From assembly GCA_937901625.1 (NCBI GenBank), contig CALDIE010000173.1:1-14421 (forward strand): a stretch of DNA of 14,421 bases, written 5' to 3'. A program made the position numbers and the translations under genes. Source of the stretch: an uncultured Lachnospiraceae bacterium (lineage in GTDB: Bacteria > Bacillota > Clostridia > Lachnospirales > Lachnospiraceae). The notes under the pieces are model-generated. The model was not told the origin of the DNA and made no database searches. It was given only the letters and a program-made list of their open reading frames with translations. Position 1 is the first letter of the stretch. The number at the start of each line of letters is the position of its first letter. Of the stretch, positions 1 through 8,900 are shown piece after piece.

Positions 1-406
1 CATCGACAGGTTTCTTTTCCTCGGAAGGGAATACGAGGTTTAATACGCCGTCTTCAAACGTAGCCTTGATATCATCCTGCGTCACATGCTTTCCGACATA
101 GAAGCTTCTCTTTCTGCTTCCATAGTGTCTCTCCGTGTAGATCACCTTGCCTTCGTCGTTCTTTTCCTCTGACTCTTCCTTCTGCTCGGCGGAAATGGTC
201 AGATATCCGTCCTTTAACTCCGCCTTAATATCTTCCTTTTTGTAACCGGGCATCTCGATGGACATGTGATAGTCACCGTCCAGTTCCCTGATCTCGGTCT
301 TCATATTAGCTCCAAACTTATCGATTCCGTATCCGGTCTTTCCAAAAAGGCTGTCAAACATTGTCTCCATTGCTCTGTCATTAAAAATACTGGGTGCAAA
401 CATCAT
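1..406 (-). CDS. hsp20: Hsp20 family small heat shock protein (C-terminus cut by window edge)
   Basis: ATP-independent cytoplasmic holdase that binds unfolding proteins under heat or other stress. The 135 residues in the window contain a complete alpha-crystallin domain: an N-terminal arm beginning MMFAPSIFNDRAMETMF, a beta-strand region from about residue 35 (TEIRELDGDYHMSIEMPGYK), and near the edge the family signature FEDGVLNLVFP. Only the final few residues should be missing, since family members are usually about 140-150 residues. The start at 406 was chosen because AGGAGGA lies 7 nt upstream (414-420); an ATG at 413 abuts that site and is in another frame. The leader is about 90 nt. Transcription probably starts from the CIRCE-overlapped promoter at 503-531, so HrcA control is likely. 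Identification is firm; the exact C-terminus is not visible. Confidence 0.95.
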   Translation of the reverse strand, partial: MMFAPSIFNDRAMETMFDSLFGKTGYGIDKFGANMKTEIRELDGDYHMSIEMPGYKKEDIKAELKDGYLTISAEQKEESEEKNDEGKVIYTERHYGSRKRSFYVGKHVTQDDIKATFEDGVLNLVFPSEEKKPVD

Positions 407-429
407 ACGTCATTCCTCCTTCTTAAAAC

Positions 430-446
430 TGACTTAACTTAAGTCA
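430..446. promoter_or_regulatory. 17-bp perfect palindrome in the hsp20 leader
   Basis: TGACTTAACTTAAGTCA is an 8-1-8 perfect dyad. It lies between the predicted transcription start (about 496) and the ribosome site (414-420). A one-base loop makes it a poor RNA hairpin, so a protein-binding operator is the more natural reading. No cognate regulator is identified. Confidence 0.45.
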
Positions 447-502
447 TATCTGCTATTTATTGAATTCCCTCTGTCCAAGTCCCTGTCTCTTGAACTGATT
501 GT

Positions 503-531
503 ATAGTACCACCTTTGTTAGCACTCGTCAA
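503..531 (-). promoter_or_regulatory. Sigma-A type promoter of hsp20
   Basis: On the minus strand, TTGACG (526-531) and TACTAT (503-508) are separated by exactly 17 bp, a near-consensus vegetative promoter. Its -35 box sits inside the CIRCE element, so HrcA binding would occlude RNA polymerase. Confidence 0.85.
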
Positions 532-544
532 GCGTGAGTGCTAA
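518..544. promoter_or_regulatory. CIRCE element (HrcA operator)
   Basis: TTAGCACTC, nine bases, GAGTGCTAA: a perfect 9-9-9 match to the CIRCE consensus bound by the heat-shock repressor HrcA. It overlaps the -35 region of the hsp20 promoter. No groE or dnaK genes are in view, so hsp20 is the evident target. Confidence 0.97.
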
Positions 545-583
545 CAAATTTTGTGAATTTTTTGTGTTTTTCAGAAAAAACAT

Positions 584-2284
584 TCATTCCGGATTTACGG
601 GCCGGACCGGTGTTACAGCCTCTTCCGCTCCAGGCGCTGTCAGCGCCACATCGGGATTTCCGATTAACGGCACTCCGTTTTCATCCGTTGTCATCTGCGG
701 GTAGCCGTCTCCGTCCGTCGCCTCGATCGGCATAGGATTTTCTTCGGCGGGTGAGTTCGCCGCATCGCTCTCGGGCTGTTCTTCGGTCTCCTCCTCTTGC
801 GGCAGCATATAGGCCTCCGCGGGAATGCTTCCGTCGATCACGCGCTCATCCGGTTCCATCTGCGCCGTACCACCGGGAAGCTTTAGTGAGTCCAGCCACC
901 ACTGCATCGTATTGGTCATCGCCGCTAAGTATCTGTCTTCCTCTCCCAGAAATTGCATGATATTTCCGTAGACATTGATATATGCCATCTCCAGGATCAT
1001 GCTCTCCACGCCGCAGTTACTGTCTCTGTACAGGTTCACTCCCATCTCCGTGTTCCGTCCGTCAATATACGCGTTGGTCCAGTGGGCGCCGATCTCCCGT
1101 ATCATGTAGTAGTAATCCGTATCCTCCGTGATATTGTAAGGCTCATATCCCATACGATAAGCCTTTTGCTCCGATTCCGCCAGCTCCCGGGCGGAATTGA
1201 CTCTGTTAAACACACCGCCCGCCACACGTCCGATCTGACGGTTGGAAAAATAACTTCCGGCATCCGCCACCAGGTCATTGGCAAAGCGTTCTGCCAGAAT
1301 ACTGTTCCCCCTATTGGAGCAAAAGATCTCCAAACCTCCCGCCGAACGTCCCACGGAACTGTTAAAATGAATGCTCAGACACAGTTTCGCGCCGGATCCG
1401 ATCGTCTTATTTACACGCCCGTCTTCATCATAGGTCGTATAGGCTGTGTTGATCTCCGGATCCTCCGTACCGTCTCTTGTTATAAGTACCTTTAATCCGA
1501 GCGACTCAAAACACTCCTTCAAACACAACGCATACTGAAGCGTCAGGTCAGCCTCCGAATATTCAAGGAAATCGGAAAGTGCCCCGCAGTCCTTTCCGCC
1601 GTGTCCGGCATCAATGACTACGTCATACACATCCTCCGGTAATGGCGCCTCCTCCTTGGAAAAAGCAAAATATTCCCCTTCGTCACCTGCGGAAACAAAC
1701 GCCATGGATACACATTCATTCTTTCCCTCCTGTGTCACGGTGTAATACGAAAGGTCATCCATCTCCGGATTACCTGTAAACAGATAATATGCTTCCTCCC
1801 CGTCCGTAGTACGCACGCAGATACGTCCACGGTACTTCCCGGAGGGCATCGTATCGATCACAAGCCCTTCATTGATCCTCTCCGAAAGTTCAAAAACCGC
1901 CGAGCCGTTTTTCTCTTCAACGATCGGCAGCTCCACCTCCCAGGCAACATCATTGTTCTCTTCGGCGGCCAGTTGCAAATAGATTCCCTCTGCCTTCTTT
2001 ACCGGTGGCAGTCGAAGCGCTCCCGAAAACTGCAGCCATACGCCATAGCTTCCAAAAGCCGTGATCCTTGCGCTTCCCTGTGTCGCCTCCTCCAAAAAAT
2101 GCTCCACAAAAGGTTCCGGAGAAGGTGTCGGCACGGTCGTTACCTGTGGCGGGGTCAAAGCGTCCGGTGTGGAATCTTTGCCGCAGCCAAACATGAAAAA
2201 GACACCGGCGATCAAAACCACCAGATGTCTTTTAAAGTGAAATCGCTTATTTTCTGAATTTTTTCGATCCATCGAAATTCTCAT
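584..2284 (-). CDS. Lipoprotein N-acetylmuramoyl-L-alanine amidase (Amidase_3)
   Basis: Predicted secreted, membrane-anchored cell-wall hydrolase that cuts the amide between N-acetylmuramic acid and the stem peptide. The 566-residue protein has a basic N-terminus, a hydrophobic segment (about 20-33) and a lipobox-like Cys34 (MFGC), then a 185-residue N-terminal region I do not recognise. The zinc amidase domain spans about 219-466, with the expected metal and catalytic residues: His228 (AGHGG), Glu244 (SEADLTL), His306 (SIHFN) and Glu432 (LEMAYIN). The domain is longer than a typical Amidase_3 (about 175-200), with extra sequence near 345-420. The last 95 residues are acidic, Pro-rich and probably disordered. 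The start at 2284 has no strong ribosome site and an upstream in-frame stop blocks extension; Met5 is an alternative. It follows the CPBP gene by 46 bp, suggesting co-transcription. No clear terminator follows it. Confidence 0.92.
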   Translation of the reverse strand: MRISMDRKNSENKRFHFKRHLVVLIAGVFFMFGCGKDSTPDALTPPQVTTVPTPSPEPFVEHFLEEATQGSARITAFGSYGVWLQFSGALRLPPVKKAEGIYLQLAAEENNDVAWEVELPIVEEKNGSAVFELSERINEGLVIDTMPSGKYRGRICVRTTDGEEAYYLFTGNPEMDDLSYYTVTQEGKNECVSMAFVSAGDEGEYFAFSKEEAPLPEDVYDVVIDAGHGGKDCGALSDFLEYSEADLTLQYALCLKECFESLGLKVLITRDGTEDPEINTAYTTYDEDGRVNKTIGSGAKLCLSIHFNSSVGRSAGGLEIFCSNRGNSILAERFANDLVADAGSYFSNRQIGRVAGGVFNRVNSARELAESEQKAYRMGYEPYNITEDTDYYYMIREIGAHWTNAYIDGRNTEMGVNLYRDSNCGVESMILEMAYINVYGNIMQFLGEEDRYLAAMTNTMQWWLDSLKLPGGTAQMEPDERVIDGSIPAEAYMLPQEEETEEQPESDAANSPAEENPMPIEATDGDGYPQMTTDENGVPLIGNPDVALTAPGAEEAVTPVRPVNPE

Positions 2285-2330
2285 ATCCGGCTTTCCGGTG
2301 GATACTCACATCCGCCAAGTCAAATCAAAA

Positions 2331-3020
2331 TTACTTAAAAACATTCGAAAAAACAACGATCAACGCGTCGTATACTCCATGAGCCAGGATCAGTGACAGC
2401 AGCGTACATCCCGGTATCTTTTTTCGCGTCAGACAAAACAATGCGCCAACAAATACCATACAGATCATCTGCAGGATTTCCCCGGAGATAAAATGGAACA
2501 GTCCGAATAATACGGATGACAGAATGATGGCAAACGTATCACTCTTCTTGATCTGCCTTGCAAACCCAAAACAGATTCCTCGAAAGACTATTTCCTCCGC
2601 CAGCCCTATACCAAAGATACAGTAAAAGAACTCATAAATAAATTGCCAGAGTTGATCATATTCCTTATTGTTTCTGACATATTCTCCAAAACCGGTCAGT
2701 ATGGGGATCAGCGTTAACACGATCGACATCACCAGACCGAGTGTTATCCCCGCAAGGATCTGCTGCCCCGGGTGCGCTTTCGTAAAGCCAAGCGAGGCTA
2801 TCGTCTGTCCGCTCTTTTTCCATACGACCAAAGGGATCACCGCCACCAGCCAGTAAAGCGGTGTCATCAAAATGGCTCTGAGCACCAGCGGAAGATTAAA
2901 AAAGAAGTAACGATAGGACATCGCCAGAAAAAACACTCCGAGTACCGCCCCTAAAAAGGCTGCTGTCAGCGACCATATTGCCTTTCCGGGTCTGCTTTTT
3001 TCTTTATTGACTTTTCCCAT
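2331..3020 (-). CDS. CPBP (CAAX/Abi) family intramembrane metalloprotease
   Basis: Multi-pass membrane protein of the Rce1/CPBP family; bacterial members are proposed or shown to act as intramembrane proteases, often in bacteriocin self-immunity or protein maturation. In 229 residues there are several hydrophobic helices (about 17-37, 48-66, 88-110, 130-140, 163-178, 185-197, 205-226). The three conserved motifs are present: EEIVFR with Glu142, Glu143 and Arg147; the HF motif with His176 in FGLFHF; and HGVYD with His214 and Asp218. All presumed metal ligands are intact, so it looks active. It begins 24 bp after copA ends and precedes the amidase gene by 46 bp, on the same strand. The ribosome site is weak (GGGAA about 10 nt upstream), so translation may depend on coupling. 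Substrate unknown. Confidence 0.92.
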   Translation of the reverse strand: MGKVNKEKSRPGKAIWSLTAAFLGAVLGVFFLAMSYRYFFFNLPLVLRAILMTPLYWLVAVIPLVVWKKSGQTIASLGFTKAHPGQQILAGITLGLVMSIVLTLIPILTGFGEYVRNNKEYDQLWQFIYEFFYCIFGIGLAEEIVFRGICFGFARQIKKSDTFAIILSSVLFGLFHFISGEILQMICMVFVGALFCLTRKKIPGCTLLSLILAHGVYDALIVVFSNVFK

Positions 3021-3044
3021 GTTGTATTATTCCCGTTTTCTTTC

Positions 3045-3254
3045 TCATTTGATCCCGACCACATCGTAGTCTTTATCCTCTACAGCCTTTTTAAGCTCTT
3101 CATCTTCCACCTCAGCGGAAAGTGTCACGATCGCCGTTCCCTTCTCGTGACTTACCTCCGCGCTTTCCACGCCGTCGATCCGCTCCAATGCCTTCTTAAC
3201 GGTTGCCTCGCAATGAGCACACATCATACCTTTGATCTCGATCGTCTTTTCCAT
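3045..3254 (-). CDS. Possible internally initiated CopZ-like copper chaperone (in frame, 3' end of copA)
   Basis: The last 69 codons of copA form a complete, free-standing HMA domain of the usual CopZ/Atx1 length, MEKTIEIKGMMCAHCEATVK at the start, with Cu-binding Cys12 and Cys15. An ATG at 3254 is preceded by AAGGAGGT (3261-3268) with a 6-nt spacer, one of the best ribosome sites in the window and better than that of copA itself. The site is encoded as Glu-Gly-Gly-Ile-Gly within the long ORF. CopZ normally carries Cu(I) to CopA, so one gene could supply both pump and chaperone. That the domain exists is certain; separate production is inference and could be a leftover of a former copZ gene fused to copA. 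Confidence 0.5.
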   Translation of the reverse strand: MEKTIEIKGMMCAHCEATVKKALERIDGVESAEVSHEKGTAIVTLSAEVEDEELKKAVEDKDYDVVGIK

Positions 3255-5675
3255 CCCGATACCTCCTTCTGTTATGCTTTCCGCACTTTTTTCATTATCG
3301 TCATTAACATCTGTCTTGTCCAGCAGGTTTTTGTCTATCGCGTTACGGATTTTTTTATCATGCTTTGCGTCTTTGATCTTTAAAAGATTCAGCCTGAGAG
3401 CATTCGTCACCACGCATACACTCGAAAGACTCATGGCTGCCGCCCCAAAGGTCGGGTTCATCGTAACTCCCGCCCATACAAACGCCCCGGCTGCCACCGG
3501 GATCAGGATCGTATTATAGATCAGTGCCCAAAACAGGTTTTCCAGAATATTCCGGTAGGTCGCCCTGCTTAAGCGTATCGCTGCCGCCACGTCCATAAGA
3601 CTGCTCTTCATAAGGACCACATCCGCCGCATCGATCGCCACATCTGTACCTGCGCCGATCGCTATACCGATATCAGCCCTGGTTAAAGCAGGCGCGTCGT
3701 TGATCCCGTCCCCTACCATTGCGACCTTTCCGTTATTTCCAAGAGTTTCCACAACCCCCACTTTCCCTTCCGGACGTACGCCGGCAGCCACTTCATCCAC
3801 GCCCACCTTCTCTGCGATCGTCGCTGCCGTCACCGGATGATCGCCGGTCACCATTACGGTATGAACGCCCATCTTCTTTAACTCCCGAATGGCTTCAATG
3901 CTGTCCTCCTTTACCGTATCCGCCACCGCGATCAGTCCAAGGAGATGATCGTTTATTGCAAAGTACAGTGTCGTCTTACCTTCCGAAGCATACTTTTTTG
4001 CAGCCTCTTTGACCTTTGGATCCGTAACGCTTCGGATACCTCTTTTCTTCATGAGCGCAAGGTTACCGGCCGCAAAATGTGTATCATTACTTTCAAGGAT
4101 CAGACCGTTACCGGGTAAAGTCGTATATGCTGTAACAGGATAGCGCTTCTCACATGCTTCCCTCTCTTTTGTAAATTCGTCCACCCGATAGGCCGTCACT
4201 GCTTTAGCCAGAGGATGTTCGCTTCTTTCCTCCATCATCGCTGCCTTTACGATAAGTTCCTCTTTGGAAACACCCTCTGCCGTCCACAGATCCGTTACCG
4301 CAGGCTCTCCGGTCGTGATCGTCCCCGTTTTATCGAGAGCGACGATCCCGGTTTGTCCAAGGAGCTGTAATGATTCCGCTGTCTTAAACAAAATACCGTT
4401 GCCGGCACCCACGCCGTTTCCCACCATGATAGCCACCGGTGTGGCAAGACCGAGCGCGCAGGGACAGCTGACTACCAGAACACTGATACCTCTGGCCAGA
4501 GCGTATCCCGGATCCGCCCCCAAAAGGAGCCACACAATAAATGTCACCAGGGCGATCGCGATCACCGCCGGCACAAAATACCCGGAGATCGTATCGGCAA
4601 GTTTAGCTACGGGTGCTTTCGTTGACGCCGCATCCCTCACCAGGCGGATGATCTGTGATAAAGTCGTATCTTTCCCGACACGGATCGCGCGACATTTCAA
4701 ATAACCGGAACGGTTGATAGTGCCGGAAGATACCTCTTCCCCCGCCGTCTTATCCACCGGTATACTCTCTCCCGTGATGGCGCTTTCATCTACCGCGCCT
4801 TCTCCTTCCATGACTACTCCATCCACCGGGATGCTCTCTCCCGCACGGATGATAAAGATATCATCCAAACGGATCTCCGATGCGGCGATCACCTCTTCCT
4901 TCCCGTCTCTTATCACCGTTGCCGTATTAGGTGACAGTTCCATCAGGCTTTTTAACGCATTGGTCGTCTTTCCTTTGGAGTAGGACTCCAACATCTTTCC
5001 CACGGTGATGAGAGTTACGATCATTGCGGCCGACTCAAAGTAAAGGTCGTTCATCCATCCCATGGCCGCTTCGGCATTGCCCTTATTTTGCGCATCGCTC
5101 ATCAAAAATACCACGACGGTACTGTACGCGTACGCGGTCGAAGATCCGAGTGCGATCAGCGTATCCATATTCGGGGCTTTATGGAGCAGCGCCGAAAAGC
5201 CGGATGTAAAAAACTTCCGGTTGATGATCAGTATGATCCCCGCAAGGAGCATCTGTAAGATCCCCTGGGAGACACAATTCTCCTTAAGAAACGCCGGCAA
5301 AGGAAATCCAAACATCATATGTCCTATGGAAAAATACAAAAGGATCACCAGCACCCCTACCGATGAAAACAATCTCTTTTTTAACTGTGGCGTGGTGGTA
5401 TCCCGAAGCGCTTCCTCCAGGTTTCGTACCTCCAAATCACCGTCTTCCTCTCCGGCATTCGACACGGCCGCATTCATAGACTTCGCGCCATATCCGGCAT
5501 CCTCCACCGCTTTGATCACTCTCGTTTCGGAAACATTTCCCTTAACAGCCATCGAGTTGGTCAGAAGATTTACATTACACTCCTCCACACCTTCAAGTCC
5601 CGAAACCGCCTTTTCCACTCGCGCCTGACAGGCGGCACAGGACATCCCTGTTACTATATATTGTTGAATTTGCAT
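3045..5675 (-). CDS. copA: Cu(+)-exporting P1B-type ATPase with N- and C-terminal HMA domains
   Basis: Pumps cytosolic Cu(I) across the membrane at the cost of ATP. The 876 residues run: N-terminal HMA domain with GMSCAAC (10-16); membrane helices; TGES actuator motif (301-304); CPC metal site (404-406); phosphorylation motif DKTGT (448-452); SEHP (485-488); GDGIND (655-660); the P1B-1 signatures YN (720-721) and MxxSS (748-752), which indicate Cu(I)/Ag(I) specificity; an acidic linker (about 767-805); and a second HMA domain with GMMCAHC (816-822). Most CopA proteins carry HMA domains only at the N-terminus. The C-terminal one begins at Met808 directly after an in-frame AAGGAGGT, so it may also be made separately (see the internal CDS). 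The gene start has a modest purine-rich ribosome site (GGGAAAG). No CopY or CsoR operator was recognised upstream. CPBP follows by 24 bp. Confidence 0.97.
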   Translation of the reverse strand: MQIQQYIVTGMSCAACQARVEKAVSGLEGVEECNVNLLTNSMAVKGNVSETRVIKAVEDAGYGAKSMNAAVSNAGEEDGDLEVRNLEEALRDTTTPQLKKRLFSSVGVLVILLYFSIGHMMFGFPLPAFLKENCVSQGILQMLLAGIILIINRKFFTSGFSALLHKAPNMDTLIALGSSTAYAYSTVVVFLMSDAQNKGNAEAAMGWMNDLYFESAAMIVTLITVGKMLESYSKGKTTNALKSLMELSPNTATVIRDGKEEVIAASEIRLDDIFIIRAGESIPVDGVVMEGEGAVDESAITGESIPVDKTAGEEVSSGTINRSGYLKCRAIRVGKDTTLSQIIRLVRDAASTKAPVAKLADTISGYFVPAVIAIALVTFIVWLLLGADPGYALARGISVLVVSCPCALGLATPVAIMVGNGVGAGNGILFKTAESLQLLGQTGIVALDKTGTITTGEPAVTDLWTAEGVSKEELIVKAAMMEERSEHPLAKAVTAYRVDEFTKEREACEKRYPVTAYTTLPGNGLILESNDTHFAAGNLALMKKRGIRSVTDPKVKEAAKKYASEGKTTLYFAINDHLLGLIAVADTVKEDSIEAIRELKKMGVHTVMVTGDHPVTAATIAEKVGVDEVAAGVRPEGKVGVVETLGNNGKVAMVGDGINDAPALTRADIGIAIGAGTDVAIDAADVVLMKSSLMDVAAAIRLSRATYRNILENLFWALIYNTILIPVAAGAFVWAGVTMNPTFGAAAMSLSSVCVVTNALRLNLLKIKDAKHDKKIRNAIDKNLLDKTDVNDDNEKSAESITEGGIGMEKTIEIKGMMCAHCEATVKKALERIDGVESAEVSHEKGTAIVTLSAEVEDEELKKAVEDKDYDVVGIK

Positions 5676-5829
5676 CTTTCTTTCCCTTTCACAGATCCCT
5701 TGCCGTTACCGGCTCCACCCGGACAGGCACAAATCCGGTTCCCAAAGCAACGGTGATCCCGCGCCTGCTTCCTTACAAAGATCTCATCCATCTTCATTTC
5801 TCTGATCGTTTGAAAAATCCCGTATATGC

Positions 5830-5870
5830 AAAACGACTGCGGATATTGTAGCATTTCCGCAGCCGTTTTT
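5830..5870 (-). terminator. Hairpin terminator behind the ABC transporter operon
   Basis: A 14-bp stem (5830-5843 with 5856-5869, one G-U pair when read on the minus strand) encloses a 12-nt loop, with an A-run before and UUUU at the end of the stem on the minus strand. It lies 65 bp past the permease stop. Five Ts also follow it on the plus strand, so it could act both ways. It isolates the ABC operon from copA. Confidence 0.7.
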
Positions 5871-5934
5871 CTATCCCTTCCCTTAGACGATACTATTCAT
5901 CTCTCCGGAAAGCATATCCATTCTTTCTCCTTAT

Positions 5935-8900
5935 TTATTCCGCGTTTTTCAGTGCATCCGTAAGCGGCACGTGCTTGATCCGACGCATGTCAACGAAAGC
6001 AACCGCAGCGTATCCGACCATAACCATCACCACAACCCTGGTCATCTCCTTTGCGCTGATGTAGAACGTAATCCACCCTGTCATATCTCGCATCATCTGC
6101 CCCCAGAAAGCAGCCACTCCCGCTTTGGCTAACAGCACGGAAACTACCGTGGATACAAATACCATGACCGAAGTTAAAAGAACATACAATCGGGTGATCT
6201 CTCCGTTTGTGTAACCAAGGACTTTTACCATCGAAATACTTGACGCATTTTTCTCTATGATCAGCTTGGTCAGCAGATAGAGGATCAACGCCGCCAGAAA
6301 GATACATGCGTAGGAAAAGATATCCAGCATCGATCCCATGGAATGATCCAGCTGGGCCGCTACAGCCATAATGTCCTTTATGGTTATCGTTTTGTAAATA
6401 TACTCTTCATCAATATCCGACAATTCCTCGTCCGCAAGGAATCCGCTGAACTCTCCGTCCTTAAGTCCGAAAACAGCCTTGTACTCCTCTAACGGCATAA
6501 ACACCGCAAGCCCCCCGGGATAATCATATGTTCCCGCAACCGTAAAGGTATACGTCTTTTCCTCATACAGTTCACGAAGACAGATCTCATCTCCGGCGGC
6601 AAGACGGAATTTTTCCTGATAAGCCGTTGAAACAAACACATCCTTTGTCGAGCCCTCCGGGATCAAACCTTCATCCATTACCATATGTGTGGTTCCTTCG
6701 CTGTATCCGTATACACTTATCTCTTCTCCCACATGAGCGCCGTCCACCGTCTTTAACGAAGTCATGGCGTATTTTTCCGCACCGGCAGCATTGGTCTCGA
6801 TCGGATTGCCGTCCTTATCTTCCGTATCGGTTAAGATCACCTGGTACGGAGCGATTATCCATTCGTCGGAATTTTCCATATGGTGATCGATCGTTGCCGG
6901 CATGCCGGTGGAAAAGTCCATCAGAAATACCACGAAGAAAACGCCCGCAAAAAGGATCAGGTAGTCCACCGCATTCTGGAAAAGGATGCGCAAGCGGAAT
7001 CTTGAGAAAAACCGGAACTTCGGTAACTTTACCGCCTTCTTTCTCCTCGATGTGCTTAAGTCTTTTCGAAGGAACTTAAGCGGTGAGATATTCATCTTCT
7101 TCCGGATCATTAACATATTGATGGCGATCATCAGTATCACGGGAAAAAGCGTTGTCTTATAAAGCGCATCCATATTGTAGTGTGTTTCAAAGAGCGGCAG
7201 GCTGTAGGATCTGTAATAGTTGGCTGCCATAAAATTCTTAAACCATGTGTAACCCAGCGCATTTCCGACTATTGCCGAAAGAAGCGTTACCATTACCGGC
7301 AGTGTACTGTAATGCCTGATGATCTCCCTCTTGGTATATCCGGAAGCACGAAGGGTTCCGATCACCGCAGCATCCCTTGTGATAGTGTTGCTGGCAGTCA
7401 CGCCGAAGATAAAAGCAAGAACAGCCACAAATACATACAGAAGATACTCGCCCATAGTGGCATCGCTGTCCATATCTTCCGGAGCAAATTTGATCGCCTG
7501 GTTTGCGTAAGCCGGAACAAAATCCGTTAACTCCGTCATTTTATCTTCATAGGTCTCCAGCTCTTCAAGATAGTCGATCACATCCTGATAGGAGTCCGCC
7601 TCGGCTTCCAGGGCATCCGCCTGCGCCTGCAGATCATCTGCCTGCGCCTGCACTTCATCGGCTTCCGCCCGAAGGGCATCTCCCCTTGCCTGCAATTCAT
7701 CCGCCTGCGCCTGCAGATCTTCTCCCCTGTTTTCAAGAGCATCCACTCTCTTTTGAAGATCCTCCGCCCTCGTCTGAAGATCCTGCATCTGCGCTACCTG
7801 AGCGTCATTTACAACGCCCAGTTTATAAAGCAGCGCCACCTGTTCCTCCTCCGAGAGATTCGCAAATCCGCCGGAAATGGCTTCCTGCTCCGAGGGACTC
7901 AAAGACGCAAGCGCCATCATCTGGGAAAGTGTAAGATTTCCGCCGGACACGGCTTCCATGGCCGTATAGGCTGCTGTCTCAATCTCCGTGCGGAAGGCTT
8001 CCGCCTCCGCCTGGAGTTCAGCTCCCTCCTTGGCCAACGCTTCTCCTTCCGACTGCAGATCCGTCCCCTCTTCCTGAAGGTCGTTTCCGCTCTTTTCCAG
8101 TTCATCGGCTTCCGCCTGCAGGGCATCTGCTCTTGCCTGCAATTCATCACCCTGTTCTTTTAAAGCATTTCCTCTGTCTTCCAGATCTTCAAGGATTTCC
8201 GTCCACTCATCCACGTAATCCTCGATCTCTTCAGCCTCATCTTTATCCGACGTGATTCCCCCGGTAGCAGCCAGCACCGCTATACGCTCGATCATATCAT
8301 CGGCAAGAACTTTCTCCTCCTCGTCATCCGTGGGTGCTTCATTGTACATAAAAGCATATTGCCATATATTTTTTCCCGTGATGGAAGCGTATTCTTCATC
8401 CGTCACAAATCCGATATTAAAACTCAGAGCATCAAACATGACATCACTGTTGTTCTTAAACAGACAGCTGTAATCCGCTGATGCTACCAGGCCGGTTACG
8501 GTGTAACGACGGCCTTCCAAAAGGATCATATCGCCTACGGTCACTCCTACATTGTCGGCATGCATACGGTCGATGGCGATCTCTCCGTTAGATGTGGGCA
8601 TTTCTCCTTCCATTATGCAGGCAAGATTGATCACATCGCGGATCTTAAAGACTCTGCATGTGGCATCCTCTGTGCCGTCCTTGTCGTCATCCTCCGACAG
8701 TTCCTTGCAGAACTGCTCATAGAGTGTGATCCCCTCCTCCTCCATCCTTGCATAGAGTTCCTCACTTAACCGGTCCTTTGTTTCAAAATGTCCGTTTTCA
8801 ACATTGTACTTTTCCGATGACTCTTCGGCTGCGATCAGCATGCTGTCGTTGGCTACGAGCAATCCGGAGATCAGTCCGATGGTAACTGTCAATAACAGGA

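Noticed and set aside
545..583. Terminator between the amidase gene and hsp20
   Set aside because: Only an AT-only TTTTT/AAAAA dyad is present; no GC stem, so no terminator is claimed.
5676..5829. CopY or CsoR operator or clear promoter upstream of copA
   Set aside because: No TACA-N2-TGTA type box, no GC-rich CsoR palindrome and no convincing -35/-10 pair was found by eye.
5654..5854. 66-codon minus-strand ORF overlapping the copA start
   Set aside because: It begins inside the ABC operon terminator hairpin, has no good ribosome site at its first Met, has odd composition and overlaps copA in another frame. A second frame there (ITVALGTGFVPVRVEP) looks protein-like but has no start codon. 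Neither is convincing.
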